A stretch of DNA of 64,000 bases from Aselliscus stoliczkanus (lineage: Eukaryota; Chordata; Mammalia; Chiroptera; Hipposideridae): NCBI GenBank assembly GCA_033961575.1, contig CM066737.1, positions 64,314,771-64,378,770 of the forward strand, written 5' to 3'. Position 1 is the stretch's first letter, and the number at the start of each line of letters is the position of its first letter. Of the stretch, positions 10,570-20,569 are shown piece after piece. The notes beneath the pieces are model-generated. The model was not told where the DNA came from and searched no databases. It saw only the letters and a list, made by a program, of their open reading frames with translations. The position numbers and the translations under genes are program-made.

Positions 10570-12300
10570 CTACTATTATTTTTATTAATACTGCTTTTTG
10601 TTTGTTTGTTTGAGTGTTTTATAAATTTTAGATTGTGAGACCTGGGAGAACTAATTGGTTTGCTCTACTGCTTGATATAAGGAGTTATAAACACATTTCA
10701 ATATTCTTCCTGATTGCCTCTGAGGGCTAGGAAAATTACTCAATCTTTCTTTCTCTCTGTATGGCAGAACTAAATCATCTACCTAGGGAGTAGTGATAGC
10801 TATTAGCTGATTAGTTTTCTCCAAAATGTTGACCTGACAGTACTCTATAAATACTAGGGGGTGGTTGTTATTTATTTTTTTCATTATTAGGGTTTTCAGT
10901 TTAGAAATCGTATGTGTTCATGCGACTGTATAAATGGAATTATAAAAGTGAATTTCAGCTTAAAAATTTTGGAGATAGCTACCATGTACTTTTTCCCTTT
11001 CAGTGATATCATCTCATGGTTTTATTTTTTAGGAGCCTTTTTAGCACTTCTGTGACAACCCTTCCCCCAAGCAAATCAGAGAATATCAAAGAACAGTGGG
11101 GGCTGTTAAAAATGGTATTCTGGAACATCATTCTGATTTCCCTTAGGGAACTATTTCTGACATTTCATCAGACTGTGTCTAGTAGTCTACAGAGCTTTTA
11201 CTTATATTTAAGACTTGAAATCCATAAAAATCGATTGTATTTTTTGTTGTATTTGCATTTATATAGATCCTTTAATATATTTTATATCGCAGTTCTTTTA
11301 CAGACCAACGAATTATATAGTTTTATGGCAGGGACCATAGCTAGCAAAATTGACAGCTATTATTTTTGAAAGTCCCCCTTTTACACATTTCTGCATGTGA
11401 GAAGGAATGTTACAGATTATGTAAAAGTATAAATGGAGGGGAATTAATTAATACCTATCAGTTATTGCCTTTCGGTGTCAACAGTGATCACTAAAACATA
11501 CTGAGTAAATGGCTATTAAAGGATTTTTATCAGCTCAGACAACCAACTACATTCACCTCAAGTACCATCACATCAGAGCTCCCTTCCATAGTAGTAGGAT
11601 GGGCTTTTGGCCAGGACACATTTCTAGAGGTGGCAAACATTTATTCACAACTTGCACTTGGACTCTTGGCTCTAGACGGGATGCTTGAAAGCTATATATC
11701 ACTAAAAAAAGAATTCTAGCAATCATTAACATAAATGATAGAATCCTGTCTATATTTCAGGGCTAGCTTCATAGCAGACAATTGGGAAGATTTACCATGT
11801 ATTTGTAAGAATACACAGATTGTGCAATACGCAAGTGAGAAATCTAATAGACTGGAGTAAAGAAGAAAAAGACAAATTATAGAAAAGGCAATTTATCCCA
11901 TAAATTAGGAGTTTCACTACTTTCTAAATTAAATTCCATCTCAAGGTGTATGTTTAAAAAACCAAAAAGCAAACATTGCATGCCTTACAATACTAATGTA
12001 TCAATGTATTAACTAGCAGGAATCCTTCTGGTCTATATAGTGGGGAAGGGGGTCTTCTCTGTTTCTTTGAAAAGAGATATTTGATCTTCTTTTATGTAAC
12101 TTAAAATCAACAAATATGTCTCAAGGACTACTATACAATTTTTAACTGATGCTATCTTATATAGTTGAGGATCTTTGAGATGTACATGAATTAAAAACTG
12201 GTTCACATGTGTATATTAACCCTTTGCAAATAATCAGAAAACCCTAGTTGAGTGAGTTATTTATATAACACCTATCATGGAATTAATAATATTAAGGTTA
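10570..12300. other. Intergenic DNA, nothing recognised
   Basis: No bounded repeat is recognised. A 117-codon plus frame (11016-11369) is AT-rich and hydrophobic by composition, begins without a convincing start context and has no family signature. I treat it as random. Confidence 0.4.
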
Positions 12301-12306
12301 AAAGGT

Positions 12307-12960
12307 CCCTGCCATAGACTGTGTCCCCCAAAATGCGTTTGTTGTAACCTAATCCCCAATGTGATGGAATTAGGAGATCAGGCCTTTGAGAGGTGATTAG
12401 GTCATGAGGGGAGAGCCCTCAGGAGTGGAATTAGTGCCCTTATAAAAGAGACCTCAGGGCCGGTCGGGTGGCACAGTTGGTTAAGAGCAGGAGCTCTGAG
12501 CAACATGGTTGCCAGTTCAATTCCCACATGGGCCAGTGAGCTTTGCCCGAGCTGAGCTGCAACTGAGCTGCCAGTGGGTGGCCAGATGGCTCAGCTGGTG
12601 ATAATGCGTGCTCTGAAAAAGGTTGCCAGTTCAACCCCCGCATGGGATGGTGGGCTGGGCCCCCACCACCCAACTAGATTGCAGGGCAACTGGACTTGGA
12701 GCTGAGCTTGCGCCCTCCACAACTACGACTGAAGGACAACAACTTGACTTGGAGCTGATTGGTCCTGGAAAAATACAGTGTTCCCCTTCCCCAATTCCCC
12801 AATAAAATCTTAAAAAAAAAGAGAGAGAGAAACCTCAGAGAGATCCCTTCCCCCATCGGCCATGAAAAGATAGCCAGCTATGAGCCAGGACGCTGGTGCC
12901 AGACACCAAGTCTGCGAGCACCTTGATCTTGGATTCCCATTTAGTTGTCCCCATGGTTCT
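12307..12960 (+). mobile_element. MLT1-like MaLR LTR, split by a dimeric SINE
   Basis: The stretch 'tgtgtcccccaaaatgcg', 'aatccccaatgtgatgg', 'gaggtgattaggtcatgagg' and 'agtgcccttataaaagagac' is a good match to MLT1-type ERVL-MaLR LTRs. The LTR resumes after the SINE with 'cagacaccaagtctgcgagc' and 'ccttgatcttggattcc'. Confidence 0.75.
12458..12830 (+). mobile_element. Dimeric tRNA-derived SINE
   Basis: Two tRNA-like heads occur in direct order. The first starts 'gggccggtcgggtggcacag' and ends in 'gttcaattcccac'. The second starts at about 12580 with 'tggccagatggctcagctgg' and ends in 'gttcaacccccgc'. The 3' tail 'ttccccaattccccaataaa' followed by 'atctt' and A residues is the same tail found in the long type A SINEs. 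Flanking 'agacctcag' and 'aaacctcag' are a slightly diverged target duplication. Confidence 0.85.
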
Positions 12961-13130
12961 CATAACTGGCTTACCATTCGAATCCACCTGAGCAGCTTTA
13001 CAAAATAGATTCCTTGTTCCAAATCAGACCTACTGAATAAAATTTTCCAGGAATAGTTGAGTGCAGAAAACTTTTTCCAGGGCTTTCTATGGGATTCTTA
13101 TCACAAGCCAGGTCTGAGAAACCATGGACT
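12950..13130. mobile_element. hAT-like MITE remnant (MER5-like)
   Basis: 'catggttctcataactggc' on the left and 'agccaggtctgagaaaccatgg' on the right form diverged inverted ends. 'cagacctactgaataaaattt' in the middle is typical of MER5-like hAT elements. Confidence 0.5.
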
Positions 13131-13134
13131 TAGA

Positions 13135-14660
13135 CCAAAGCAGCCATATTTGGTGGAGTTTTATCTCTAAGTATATTCAGAAATAGGGATTCCACTACGT
13201 CCATAGTTAATGTGTATTTAGAACTAATTTCAATGTCATGACATATTTTTAAATGTCTTTTTCCTGTAAAACAAAAATGTAGGCCCCAGTTTGACTCACC
13301 TTAGAAACTGCCATCCAGCTTTGCTCTTTTTATCAGCTATTCAGAATATTAAAGTTACATTTAATTATCCCCAAGGTACTTTTTGTCTATAATAATCCAC
13401 CCTCTTAAAATCTTTCTTATCGGTCCTACTTTCTAAGTCTTTAATGGCTTCTGCTCTATTTCTTAGGAATCTAGTTTCTCAAATTATGGAGATGTAGCTA
13501 CCAACAGCATGCAATCTCTGAGAAATATGAAGTTGAATAATAACTAGTCTTGCTAGAATATCCATTTCTAATGTCAGGAAATTAAACTTGTCTGTTTCAA
13601 TTTTGGTCAAACATTAGGGCAGACAATTATTACTACATAAGCATTCCTATAGTCAATTCAGACCTTATGAAAATATAAATGAAAATATGACCCAGCCATT
13701 ATCTTCTCAAGAAGAAAAAACCCTTTTGAACTTGGACTCTCACATCGTTTTTTTTTTGTTAATACCCTCTAAACACACACATATAATCAATACATGCATA
13801 GCTGTCTGAGGGTTAATTGGACCACTGTGATCAGAAACAGTTGATTTGACATAACTCTGACAACCTAATTGGATAACCTAATTTCTAACAACTAAAATAA
13901 GATCAAAATAAGATCTTTGAACTAATTATTAGCCCCCTCACAAAGAAAAATAGTGAATTTAAGCTAATTAGCTGAACTTATCTAATATGCTGAAATCTGA
14001 ACTAACCGCTACTTTTTTTCTACTGATTTTTTTCAAAATCTAAATCAACAAATGAACCAGCTGTAACTGGAAAAAATAAACTTATATAGTTTCTAAAACT
14101 GAAATATCAAGGCAGAGCAAAACTGAAGTATCAAAACGCCTGCCACACTGATTCTGAATTTCCTTTATTCTAAAACTTTATTTAGTTTACTTCCTTAGTT
14201 CAAACAGCCAAACGTAGATATGACTACATTTTGTCTGGTTCAATACACAAGTTGACTTTCAGGGGGAGCAGAAACAGAAACTCTTAATCAAAAATCACCT
14301 AGCTTCACCTAGTTAACTCTGGTAAAATTAAAGTCAATTCCTCCTAAATACTTTCTGTTAGATGAATCTGTACATTTTTTCCTTTGTCCTGAAAACATAC
14401 AGACATATATACGGTTTTAACTGCAAAGAGTATTGCATAACACCACTTAGTTTATGAACTTTCTTGCTAGTTTTCCTGGGGATTTTCTTTTACTTGGTGG
14501 CAACATAGCATACCTATTTTAGTTTTCTAGTAAGAAAACATTAAGTGGAACAATATTTAAATAAACTCAGTTGATTGATCCCCTGATATTTGCATGGTGA
14601 GTTTTAGTGTAATATACTTTGTCCCAAAGGGCAATAAGCATCAAAATTTCCATTACAAGA
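13135..14660. other. Intergenic DNA, nothing recognised
   Basis: AT-rich sequence with no recognisable repeat or coding region. Confidence 0.4.
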
Positions 14661-14669
14661 CTATTCTGG

Positions 14670-14673
<4 letters not shown>

Positions 14674-14720
<47 letters not shown>
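14674..14720. repeat. (GT)n microsatellite
   Basis: About 23 GT units with one interruption near the start (gtgtgcgtgtg). Confidence 0.98.
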
Positions 14721-14722
<2 letters not shown>

Positions 14723-15164
14723 CACCTGATTTCTGTATCATCAACTTTTCAAAGCAGTTTCACATCTATTATTCATTTAATCTCCATATTTTTTAAAAAG
14801 TGTGCTTACATATTATGTATTTAAAATTCCCCCACCATCAAAGCAACACAACTTACTCAGATATTTAAATAACAAACATTTGCTACTAAAACTGAAAAGA
14901 ATTACTTCATGCTTTATGTTGCCTTCTCCTGTTTCTTTCTCGCTTATAATGGTATATATACTTGTTCAGTTTTGCACATGTCATCATTTAATATTTGTTT
15001 TTTAAGTTCCTACTACTAGCAAGAGCCCTTGCTAGATGCTAAGGAGAATACAAAAAAAAAAGAGTGAAATATTTTTTGGTTTCAGGGTGTTTGCATTCTA
15101 ATAAGGAAAGTAAATACATACTATTCTTTCTAAGTAAAATTGATGTGCTTTACATTTTAAATTT

Positions 15165-15425
15165 AGTCCCACCAGAATTCTGGTTTCATGTCTGTCTTTC
15201 CTGCTTGACAACGAATCACCTGAAGGCAGAGATTGAGTCTCATTGATTTTCCAATTCTAACATGGAGCTCAGTGTTGGGCACGTGCTAGATGGTTGCTGT
15301 TTCATGTCACTCCGTTTTAGATCCTTTAATTTCTCCTTATTGCATTAAAGATAGAATTCAACCCCTCAGCATGTGAGGTAGGCCCTTTGTGACTTAGGTC
15401 TGTACTGTCCTGTGTGATAGCCACT
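15165..15425 (+). mobile_element. L2-type LINE 3' fragments
   Basis: 'ctgcttgacaacgaatcacctgaagg' followed by 'cagagattgagtctcattg' and 'gtgttgggcacgtgctagatgg' resembles the 3' end of L2. 'aagatagaattcaacccctcag' and 'catgtgaggtaggccctttg' also fit L2. The copy is ancient and its boundaries are soft. Confidence 0.4.
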
Positions 15426-15665
15426 GCCACATATATTGAGCACTTGAAATGTAACTAATCTGAGCTGAGATGTTCTTAAAAGTGAAATACACATTAGATT
15501 TCAATGACTTAGTGTTAAAGCAATGATGTAAACGGTCTAATTAATAATTATCTTGATTACATGTTGAAGTAAATTTTGGTGATATTAAGTACAGTTTATT
15601 AAAGTGAATTTCATCTTTGTTTTTTAAAAACTGTAGTTAGTAGGAAATTTTAAATTATAGTTCAC
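15400..15665. mobile_element. Ancient DNA-transposon-like interspersed repeat
   Basis: The stretch 'ttgagcacttgaaatgtaac', 'tgaaatacacattagatttc', 'ttgattacatgttgaag' and 'aggaaattttaaattatag' matches a common mammalian repeat whose right end reads 'tctagtagaaaatttaaaattac'. I believe it is hAT-related but do not assign a subfamily. Confidence 0.4.
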
Positions 15666-16339
15666 ATTTATGACTCCTATTTTTGTTGACAGAGATGCTC
15701 AAGTCACCTGCCCACCTCCTTTCCCTTATTTTCCACATGCACTTTGTTTTTACCCTTAAAAGTCTCTTTGCTGTCTTCCAAAAGTGCATGCTAAATTCCT
15801 GCCACAGTACCTTTGCAGGTCTGTCTGGCAAAAATGCTCTTCTTAGCACAGTCCATTGGCAAAGGCTAACTCACTGCACTCTATCTCAGACCACTCCCTC
15901 ACAAGACCTATTTTAGGTATCCTGTGTCTGTAACATCACATCATCCTTTGCAAAGCTTTACCTAGGGCTCACCACACTCTATTGTATTTCTTGGCTTATT
16001 TCTGCCTCTTTTAAGACTGGTACTGATTCTGAGTTTCCTGCATTGAACACTTTCTGGCTTAGAATAACTCTTAATGTTTGTTGAAGGAATGCAAATATTT
16101 GTTGGCTGAATAGCAAATCTAAAGGGAAACTTCAGGGTCTTTTTTTCTCTGAATTTGGATGATAGCTTTAACCCAAACACACCACACTAGACTCCCACCC
16201 CCTTAGAAAAAGTCCATAATGGACCAAAAATTCTTCCACTCTGTTCACCAAATAAACAAAAGCACAAACCTAAAATAAGTGCCATTACAGTCTCATATAG
16301 AACAGTAAACCTTCATTTTTTAAGACAAGTGTCAAAGTT

Positions 16340-16345
16340 TTTATT
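16340..16345 (-). promoter_or_regulatory. Polyadenylation signal of the hnRNP-like retrogene
   Basis: AATAAA on the minus strand lies about 220 bp past the stop codon of the hnRNP-like ORF. No long poly(A) tract follows it, so either the retrocopy is old or the signal is fortuitous. Confidence 0.45.
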
Positions 16346-17351
16346 TTCTCATAAAATCAAAGTCTCAACTCCTTGTGTTATCTTATTGTCGCTCCGGTGT
16401 TAAACAGTCATGGGGGTAAAACTGGTACAACTGAAAAATGTTCAACTGGAAACTGCTGAGGAAGAAACAGTGACAATGTCTTTCAAAACAGGTATTTCTT
16501 AACAGTAACGCAACTTTTTATTTTAGGACACAGTGGTCCTGCAGTGATGGCTTCATCCTTCATCTTCAGAAAAATTGGTAACTTCCATGGGAAGCCATAT
16601 CAAAGGGAGCCGCCTCATTTATCTGCTCATTGTAATTAGTACACGCAATTCCAGTTGCATGGGCTCCATAGTTGTATTCAAGAAAATACTGCTCTCTGTA
16701 GTCATCAAAAATTGGCTGGTTAGTATAGGCATTGTAGAAATTGCCGTAATTAACAGCAGGAAAAGCAAAGCCTTGGCAGGGTGCAAACAGAACAGGAACA
16801 AGCACCATAGAAGGCGTCTCGCTACCTCCAACAGCCCCACAAACATTTTGGTCGACTCTGTGAGCATTTGGGTTTTCGGGCAACTCTCTGTCTCCCCCTC
16901 TCCCCGAAAAGGGAGCATCACTTTCGGCCAGCAGTTCTGGCTTCGGATTTGCATTCCGGAATGCAATTTGAACTTCACACCAATGGGAGCCGATGAAATG
17001 GTACTTGCTTCCTAACACATTCCTAGCTGCGATTTCCTTAGTATACGAGATAAAGCAGAAAGCTCGTCTTTCATTTGTTATTGGAGACAGTGGAAACTCA
17101 ATCTCCTGAATCTCTCCAAATGTCCCAAAGTACTCTCTGATTTCTGCTTCAGTTGTCCGAGGGTTCAATCCACCCACAAAAACCTTTCTGGGACTGAATC
17201 TCGGTGTTACAGCTTTAGCTCTTCTCAGCTCGATTTTCCTGCCACATACTCTGTGCTCTTTTATTTGCAGCACCTTTTCAACACTGGCAATATCTCTGAA
17301 AAGCACAAACCCAAAACCTCTGGGTACTTCAGTGGTTCCATGCCTTTTAAT

Positions 17352-17364
17352 AATAAAATCGAGG
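17352..17364. repeat. Target-site duplication, left copy
   Basis: The 13-mer aataaaatcgagg is repeated exactly at 17754-17766. It lies inside the hnRNP-like coding sequence (codons for L-D-F-I on the minus strand) and proves that the SINE arrived by target-primed insertion. Perfect identity argues for a fairly young event. Confidence 0.93.
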
Positions 17365-17753
17365 GGGCCAGCCGAGTGGCGCATTGGTTAAGCGCTGGTT
17401 TTGGGATGCCAGCGGCCCCGGTTCGGATCCCACATGAGGGCCAGTGACACTGCCCTCTACAGCTAACAACAGCTCCACCTGGAGCTGGGCTGTGCGAGCC
17501 CCGGGGGATGGTGTGGGCTGCAGCCCCTGCTGCAGTGGGCTGCCATAGGCTACAGTGAGTGGCCCGCAGCCAGCGTGAGCTGCCAATAGCCGTGGTGAAC
17601 GACATCCAGAGACCGGAGACCGATCTGCCTCATCCGGGAAGAGCACAATGACGATACCAACAGTGAAGCAACATCCTCCGCAACTAAACTGAAGAACAAA
17701 AAGACAGCAACTTGTCTGTTCCCCTTCCCCGATTCCCCCAAAAAAAATAAATA
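17365..17753 (+). mobile_element. tRNA-derived SINE, type A long form, inside the hnRNP-like ORF
   Basis: This is a plus-strand long-form copy. It begins gggccagccgagtggcgcat, contains 'gcgctggttttgggatgccagc' in the anticodon-arm position and 'ggttcggatccca' as the B box, and ends 'gttccccttccccgattccc' plus an A/T-rich tail (aaaaaaataaataaat). This copy lacks the AATAAAATCTTTT end seen in most long copies, its tail starting directly after the CCCC. It lies antisense to the host ORF. Confidence 0.95.
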
Positions 17754-17942
17754 AATAAAATCGAGGATCTCCCCAAATTGAGCCAAGTATTCAAGAAGAG
17801 CTTGCTTGCTGATATCACAGGCGATACCGCTGATGAACATTTTATGGGCAACCGCATGGGTCTTGCTGATCTCGATTTTGAAACCCTCAGGGAGTAGTTT
17901 TGAATCACTGAGTTTGTTCATGCCCACACAGAGTGCGTCCAT

Positions 17943-18060
17943 TTTGCCGGGGCTAGTGGCAAGATGGCGTCTTTCTGGAAAGGGCGCCTGCGCCTCAACC
18001 GTCAGAAAGGGGGGTTAGGGGAATTGGTGGCAACAGTAATGAGACTGCGTCACAATAAGC
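17943..18060 (-). promoter_or_regulatory. Putative CpG-containing promoter/5' UTR of the hnRNP-like gene
   Basis: Just upstream of the ATG lie a YY1-like site (aagatggcg on the plus strand, 17961-17969), an NRF1-like palindrome (ggcgcctgcgcc, 17983-17994) and a tgcgtca CRE-like half site near 18047. The stretch is richer in CpG than its surroundings. YY1 and NRF1 sites close to the start are typical of short housekeeping promoters. It may have come with the retrocopy as parental 5' UTR. Function is inferred only. Confidence 0.4.
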
Positions 18061-18064
18061 GTGA

Positions 18065-18565
18065 TCAGATAACAACGTGATGAAGTAATGATGTGGGACC
18101 CCACAAGTGAGTGGTTTGCATTCTGAAATGGACTATTAGGACAATTCCTGGTTTTGTCAAAGAAAAGTTTGTTTGCTTCTGGGTGTGTTTTGTTTGTTTT
18201 GGGTGTTTCTTTTTTTCACTCTTAAGGCATTAGCTCCAGAAAAGGAAAGTTTGCCGTGAGTACCAGCAACTCCTAGTCTTGTTCTCTTCAAATTGTAGCA
18301 TTTCCAAGTTTTGTTAAACTCATTTGTTCATTCAAGGTGGACCTTGCCTGTTTAAATAGCCATTGCATCATTTAGGTAACTTTTGTATTGGCGTGTTTCA
18401 GGGCGGGGATGGAAAATAAGATGAGGGAGGTACATTACAGGGAAAGCACCTTCATATGCTGAAGGGGTGAAAGTAACATTTTAAAAAGTAACAGCTATGT
18501 TGAACAAGGATGTACATTACAAAGAAAGCATGCTGAAGGGGTCTACAGTAATATTTTTAAAAATA
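18065..18565. other. Intergenic DNA, nothing recognised
   Basis: No gene or bounded repeat is seen. There is a loose internal repetition ('ggtacattacagggaaagca' near 18430 and 'tgtacattacaaagaaagca' near 18511, each followed by 'tgctgaaggggt'). Confidence 0.4.
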
Positions 18566-18569
18566 ATAG

Positions 18570-18910
18570 CTGTGTTGAGATATTTACATAGCATACAATT
18601 CATCCTTCTAAAGTTTTTCATGTATTTACAGAGTTGTGTCATTGCTACAATCTAATTTCCACCATCTAATTTTAGAAGCAGTTTGTCCCCCCAAAAGAAA
18701 TTCTGTACCCCATTAATCGGTCACTGCTCATTTCTCCCTCAACCCTCCCAGATCATACAATCTGTGGCCTTTTGTGTCTGATTTATTTCATTTGGCCCAA
18801 TGTTTTCAAGATTCATCCTTGTTATGGCATGTTTCAGTATTTCATTCTTTTTTACAGCTGAATAATATTCCACTGCATGGATATAGCATGTTTTGCTTAT
18901 CCATTTCTCT
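18570..18910 (-). mobile_element. L1M 3'-end fragment
   Basis: 'acatagcatacaattcatcc', 'acagagttgtgtcattgc', 'ccaaaagaaattctgtacccc' and 'gctgaataatattccactgc' match, in order, the reverse complement of an old L1M 3' end. It abuts an opposite-strand L1 piece at about 18910. Confidence 0.75.
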
Positions 18911-19945
18911 AAAACAAAATTTGAATCTAAATAGCCTGATTACTACCAAGGAAATTGAATCAGTAATCGACAAGCTCCCAAAAAACAAAAGCCCTGGACC
19001 AGACGGCTTCACAAGTGAATTTTATCAAACATTCAAAAAACAACTATCACCTATTCTTCTCAAACTATTCAAAAAAATCCAGAAGGAGGGAAGCCTCCCA
19101 GATTCTTTTCATGAAGCCACTATCACCCTGATTCCAAATCCAAATAAAGACAGCACCAAAAAGGAAAACTACAGGCCAACATCCCTGATGAATATAGATG
19201 CAAAAATTCTCAATAAAATATTAGCAAACAGAATTCAGCAATATATTAAGAAGATCATACATCATGATCAAGTGGGTTTCATCCCTAGTACACAAGGTTG
19301 GTTCAACATCCGTAAATCAATTAATGTGATACACCACATCAACAAAATGAAGAATAAAAATCACATGGTCATATCAATAGATGCAGAAAAAAACATTTGA
19401 CAAAATCCAAGAGCCCCTTATGTTAAAAACCTTAGCAAAGTGGGAATATAGGGATCATATCTCAACATAATAAAGGCCATATATGATAAACCTATAGCTA
19501 ACATCATAATGGGGTAAAGCTAAAACCATTCCCCTTAAGATCAGGAAAAAGACAAGGCTGTCCACTTTCTCCACTTTATTCAACATAGTTTTGAAAGTTT
19601 GGGGAATATAATCAATAATGTTGTAAATATTTTTTTAGGGGACCAGATGGACTCATGTCTTGTCAGGGAGACCACTTCATCAACGGTGTTGTGGCCTTAC
19701 CATTGCACTGTACATCTGAAGCTGCTGCTGATTAATATTAGATGTTGACTGTAATTTAACACATATATAGTCATGGGATGTGGAGTATAGTGTGGGGATG
19801 GAGTCAATGGAATTGTAATAGATATGTGTGATATCGGGGGAGGAGAGGCAGGGGAGGGGGAGGGGTAGTCACTTTGTAAGGGGTGAAAAAGATAGCTATT
19901 GCATAGTTTTGTACATCTGTAACTATTAACAATAATAAAAAAATT
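18910..19945 (+). mobile_element. L1 fragment: reverse transcriptase N-part joined to 3' UTR
   Basis: A 208-codon frame (18774-19400) becomes clear L1 ORF2 from about 18915. It has [26 protein letters not shown] and [22 protein letters not shown], which are the opening motifs of the L1 reverse transcriptase domain. From about 19620 the sequence is a 3' UTR with a G-rich polypurine tract (19836-19865), ending 'aacaataataaaaaaatttg'. The catalytic FADD box and the rest of ORF2 are missing, so the copy is internally deleted and dead. Confidence 0.9.
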
Positions 19946-20142
19946 TGAAAACATTGATGTTATATTATTATACATCTGTGTTATAGTTAAAGTAAGTATA
20001 AGGAATTTTTCTGGCAGTCATCTGCATTTCTGGGACCATCAGTCAGTGCAGAGAGGGTTTGTCAAAATTGTCTAGGTTATTGACGTGGTATTTAATATTA
20101 ACTTAACCTTACTTTGAATCTGAAGATCAAAGGGTCAAATTT

Positions 20143-20243
20143 CCTTTTTATTTTCAATAAGGAGGGCACAGCTGCGGGATTGAACCAGCAACCTTGGTGT
20201 TATCAGCACCACGCTCTAACTAATTTAGCTAGCAGGCCATCCC
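20143..20243 (-). mobile_element. tRNA-Ile-like SINE
   Basis: Read on the minus strand, it has 'gttagagcgtggtgctgata' followed by 'acaccaaggttgctggttcaatcc', closely resembling a tRNA-Ile anticodon arm and T arm. It differs from the other SINEs here. The near-duplicates agggtcaaatttcc and aggggcaaattttc flank it. It may be a VES-like family older than the type A SINEs. Confidence 0.75.
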
Positions 20244-20343
20244 AAGGGGCAAATTTTCAATGCTCAATTTGGTCACTTCCATCCTGGGTCATTATCTATA
20301 CAGTATAATCTAGGAATTTGTGTTTGTCTCCTTCCTTCAAATA

Positions 20344-20561
20344 CAGTTGACCATTGAACTACTGGGGTTTGAACTGGGTGAGTTTACTTATATGTGGATA
20401 TTTTTCAAACCTGTACATTTCAAACCCACATTGTTCAGCAGTCAACTGGCAATTGGGAATCTGCACGTGAGGAGGGAGGAGTTAAGTTATGTACAGATTT
20501 TCAACTATGTCGGCAGTGGGCACCCTTAAACTCCCACCCCCGCTTGTTCAAGGGTCAGCTG
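20344..20561. mobile_element. Tigger-like DNA transposon (MITE)
   Basis: The left end cagttgaccattgaac and the reverse complement of the right end cagctgacccttgaac are terminal inverted repeats of a well-known mammalian TcMar-Tigger family. A second inner inverted pair (ctgtacatttcaaacccaca and the related left half) is visible. TA precedes the left end. There is no coding capacity. Confidence 0.7.
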
Positions 20562-20569
20562 TGTTAGCT

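Larger units (their letters stand above)
16566..17942 (-). pseudogene. Intronless hnRNP D/DL/AB-like two-RRM gene, split by a SINE
   Basis: This is a single-exon relative of the hnRNP D, D-like and A/B proteins, nuclear RNA-binding proteins that act in mRNA processing and stability. The first 63 codons run from the start at 17942 into RRM1 (RNP2 motif MFISGI, residues 35-40). The SINE at 17365-17753 then interrupts between residues 63 and 64. Beyond it the same frame continues: RRM1 RNP1 RGFGFVLF (74-81), RRM2 RNP2 KVFVGGL (119-125), RRM2 RNP1 RAFCFISY (159-166), and a tail rich in N, Y and F, ending HGSYQFF. Skipping the SINE and one duplicate leaves 324 codons with no stop or frameshift. 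RRM2 RNP1 has Ala where the parent family usually has Gly. The tail is much less Gly/Tyr-repetitive than in hnRNP D. The start context (AAAATGG) is strong. As it stands the ORF would encode 63 native residues plus 67 SINE residues, so I call it a recently disrupted retrogene. The insertion could be polymorphic. Confidence 0.85.

Noticed and set aside
11016..11369. 117-codon plus frame with hydrophobic stretches as a membrane protein
   Set aside because: The hydrophobicity follows from AT-rich codons (Phe, Leu, Ile, Tyr). No start or splice context and no family signature.
16619..17015. Open frames of 119 (minus) and 146 (plus) codons overlapping the hnRNP-like ORF
   Set aside because: They are other-frame shadows of the two-RRM coding sequence and have no motifs of their own.
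17261..17646. Minus frames of 114 and 99 codons between the hnRNP halves
   Set aside because: They translate the antisense of the inserted SINE, with a few host codons at the ends.
18774..19400. 208-codon frame with RT motifs as a possible active L1
   Set aside because: Only the N-terminal RT part is present. The catalytic FADD region and endonuclease are absent and the first 45 or so codons come from a different, opposite-strand L1.
20143..20243. A functional tRNA-Ile gene
   Set aside because: The arms are mutated, the 3' part runs into SINE body sequence, and it has an A tail and target duplicates. It is a SINE.
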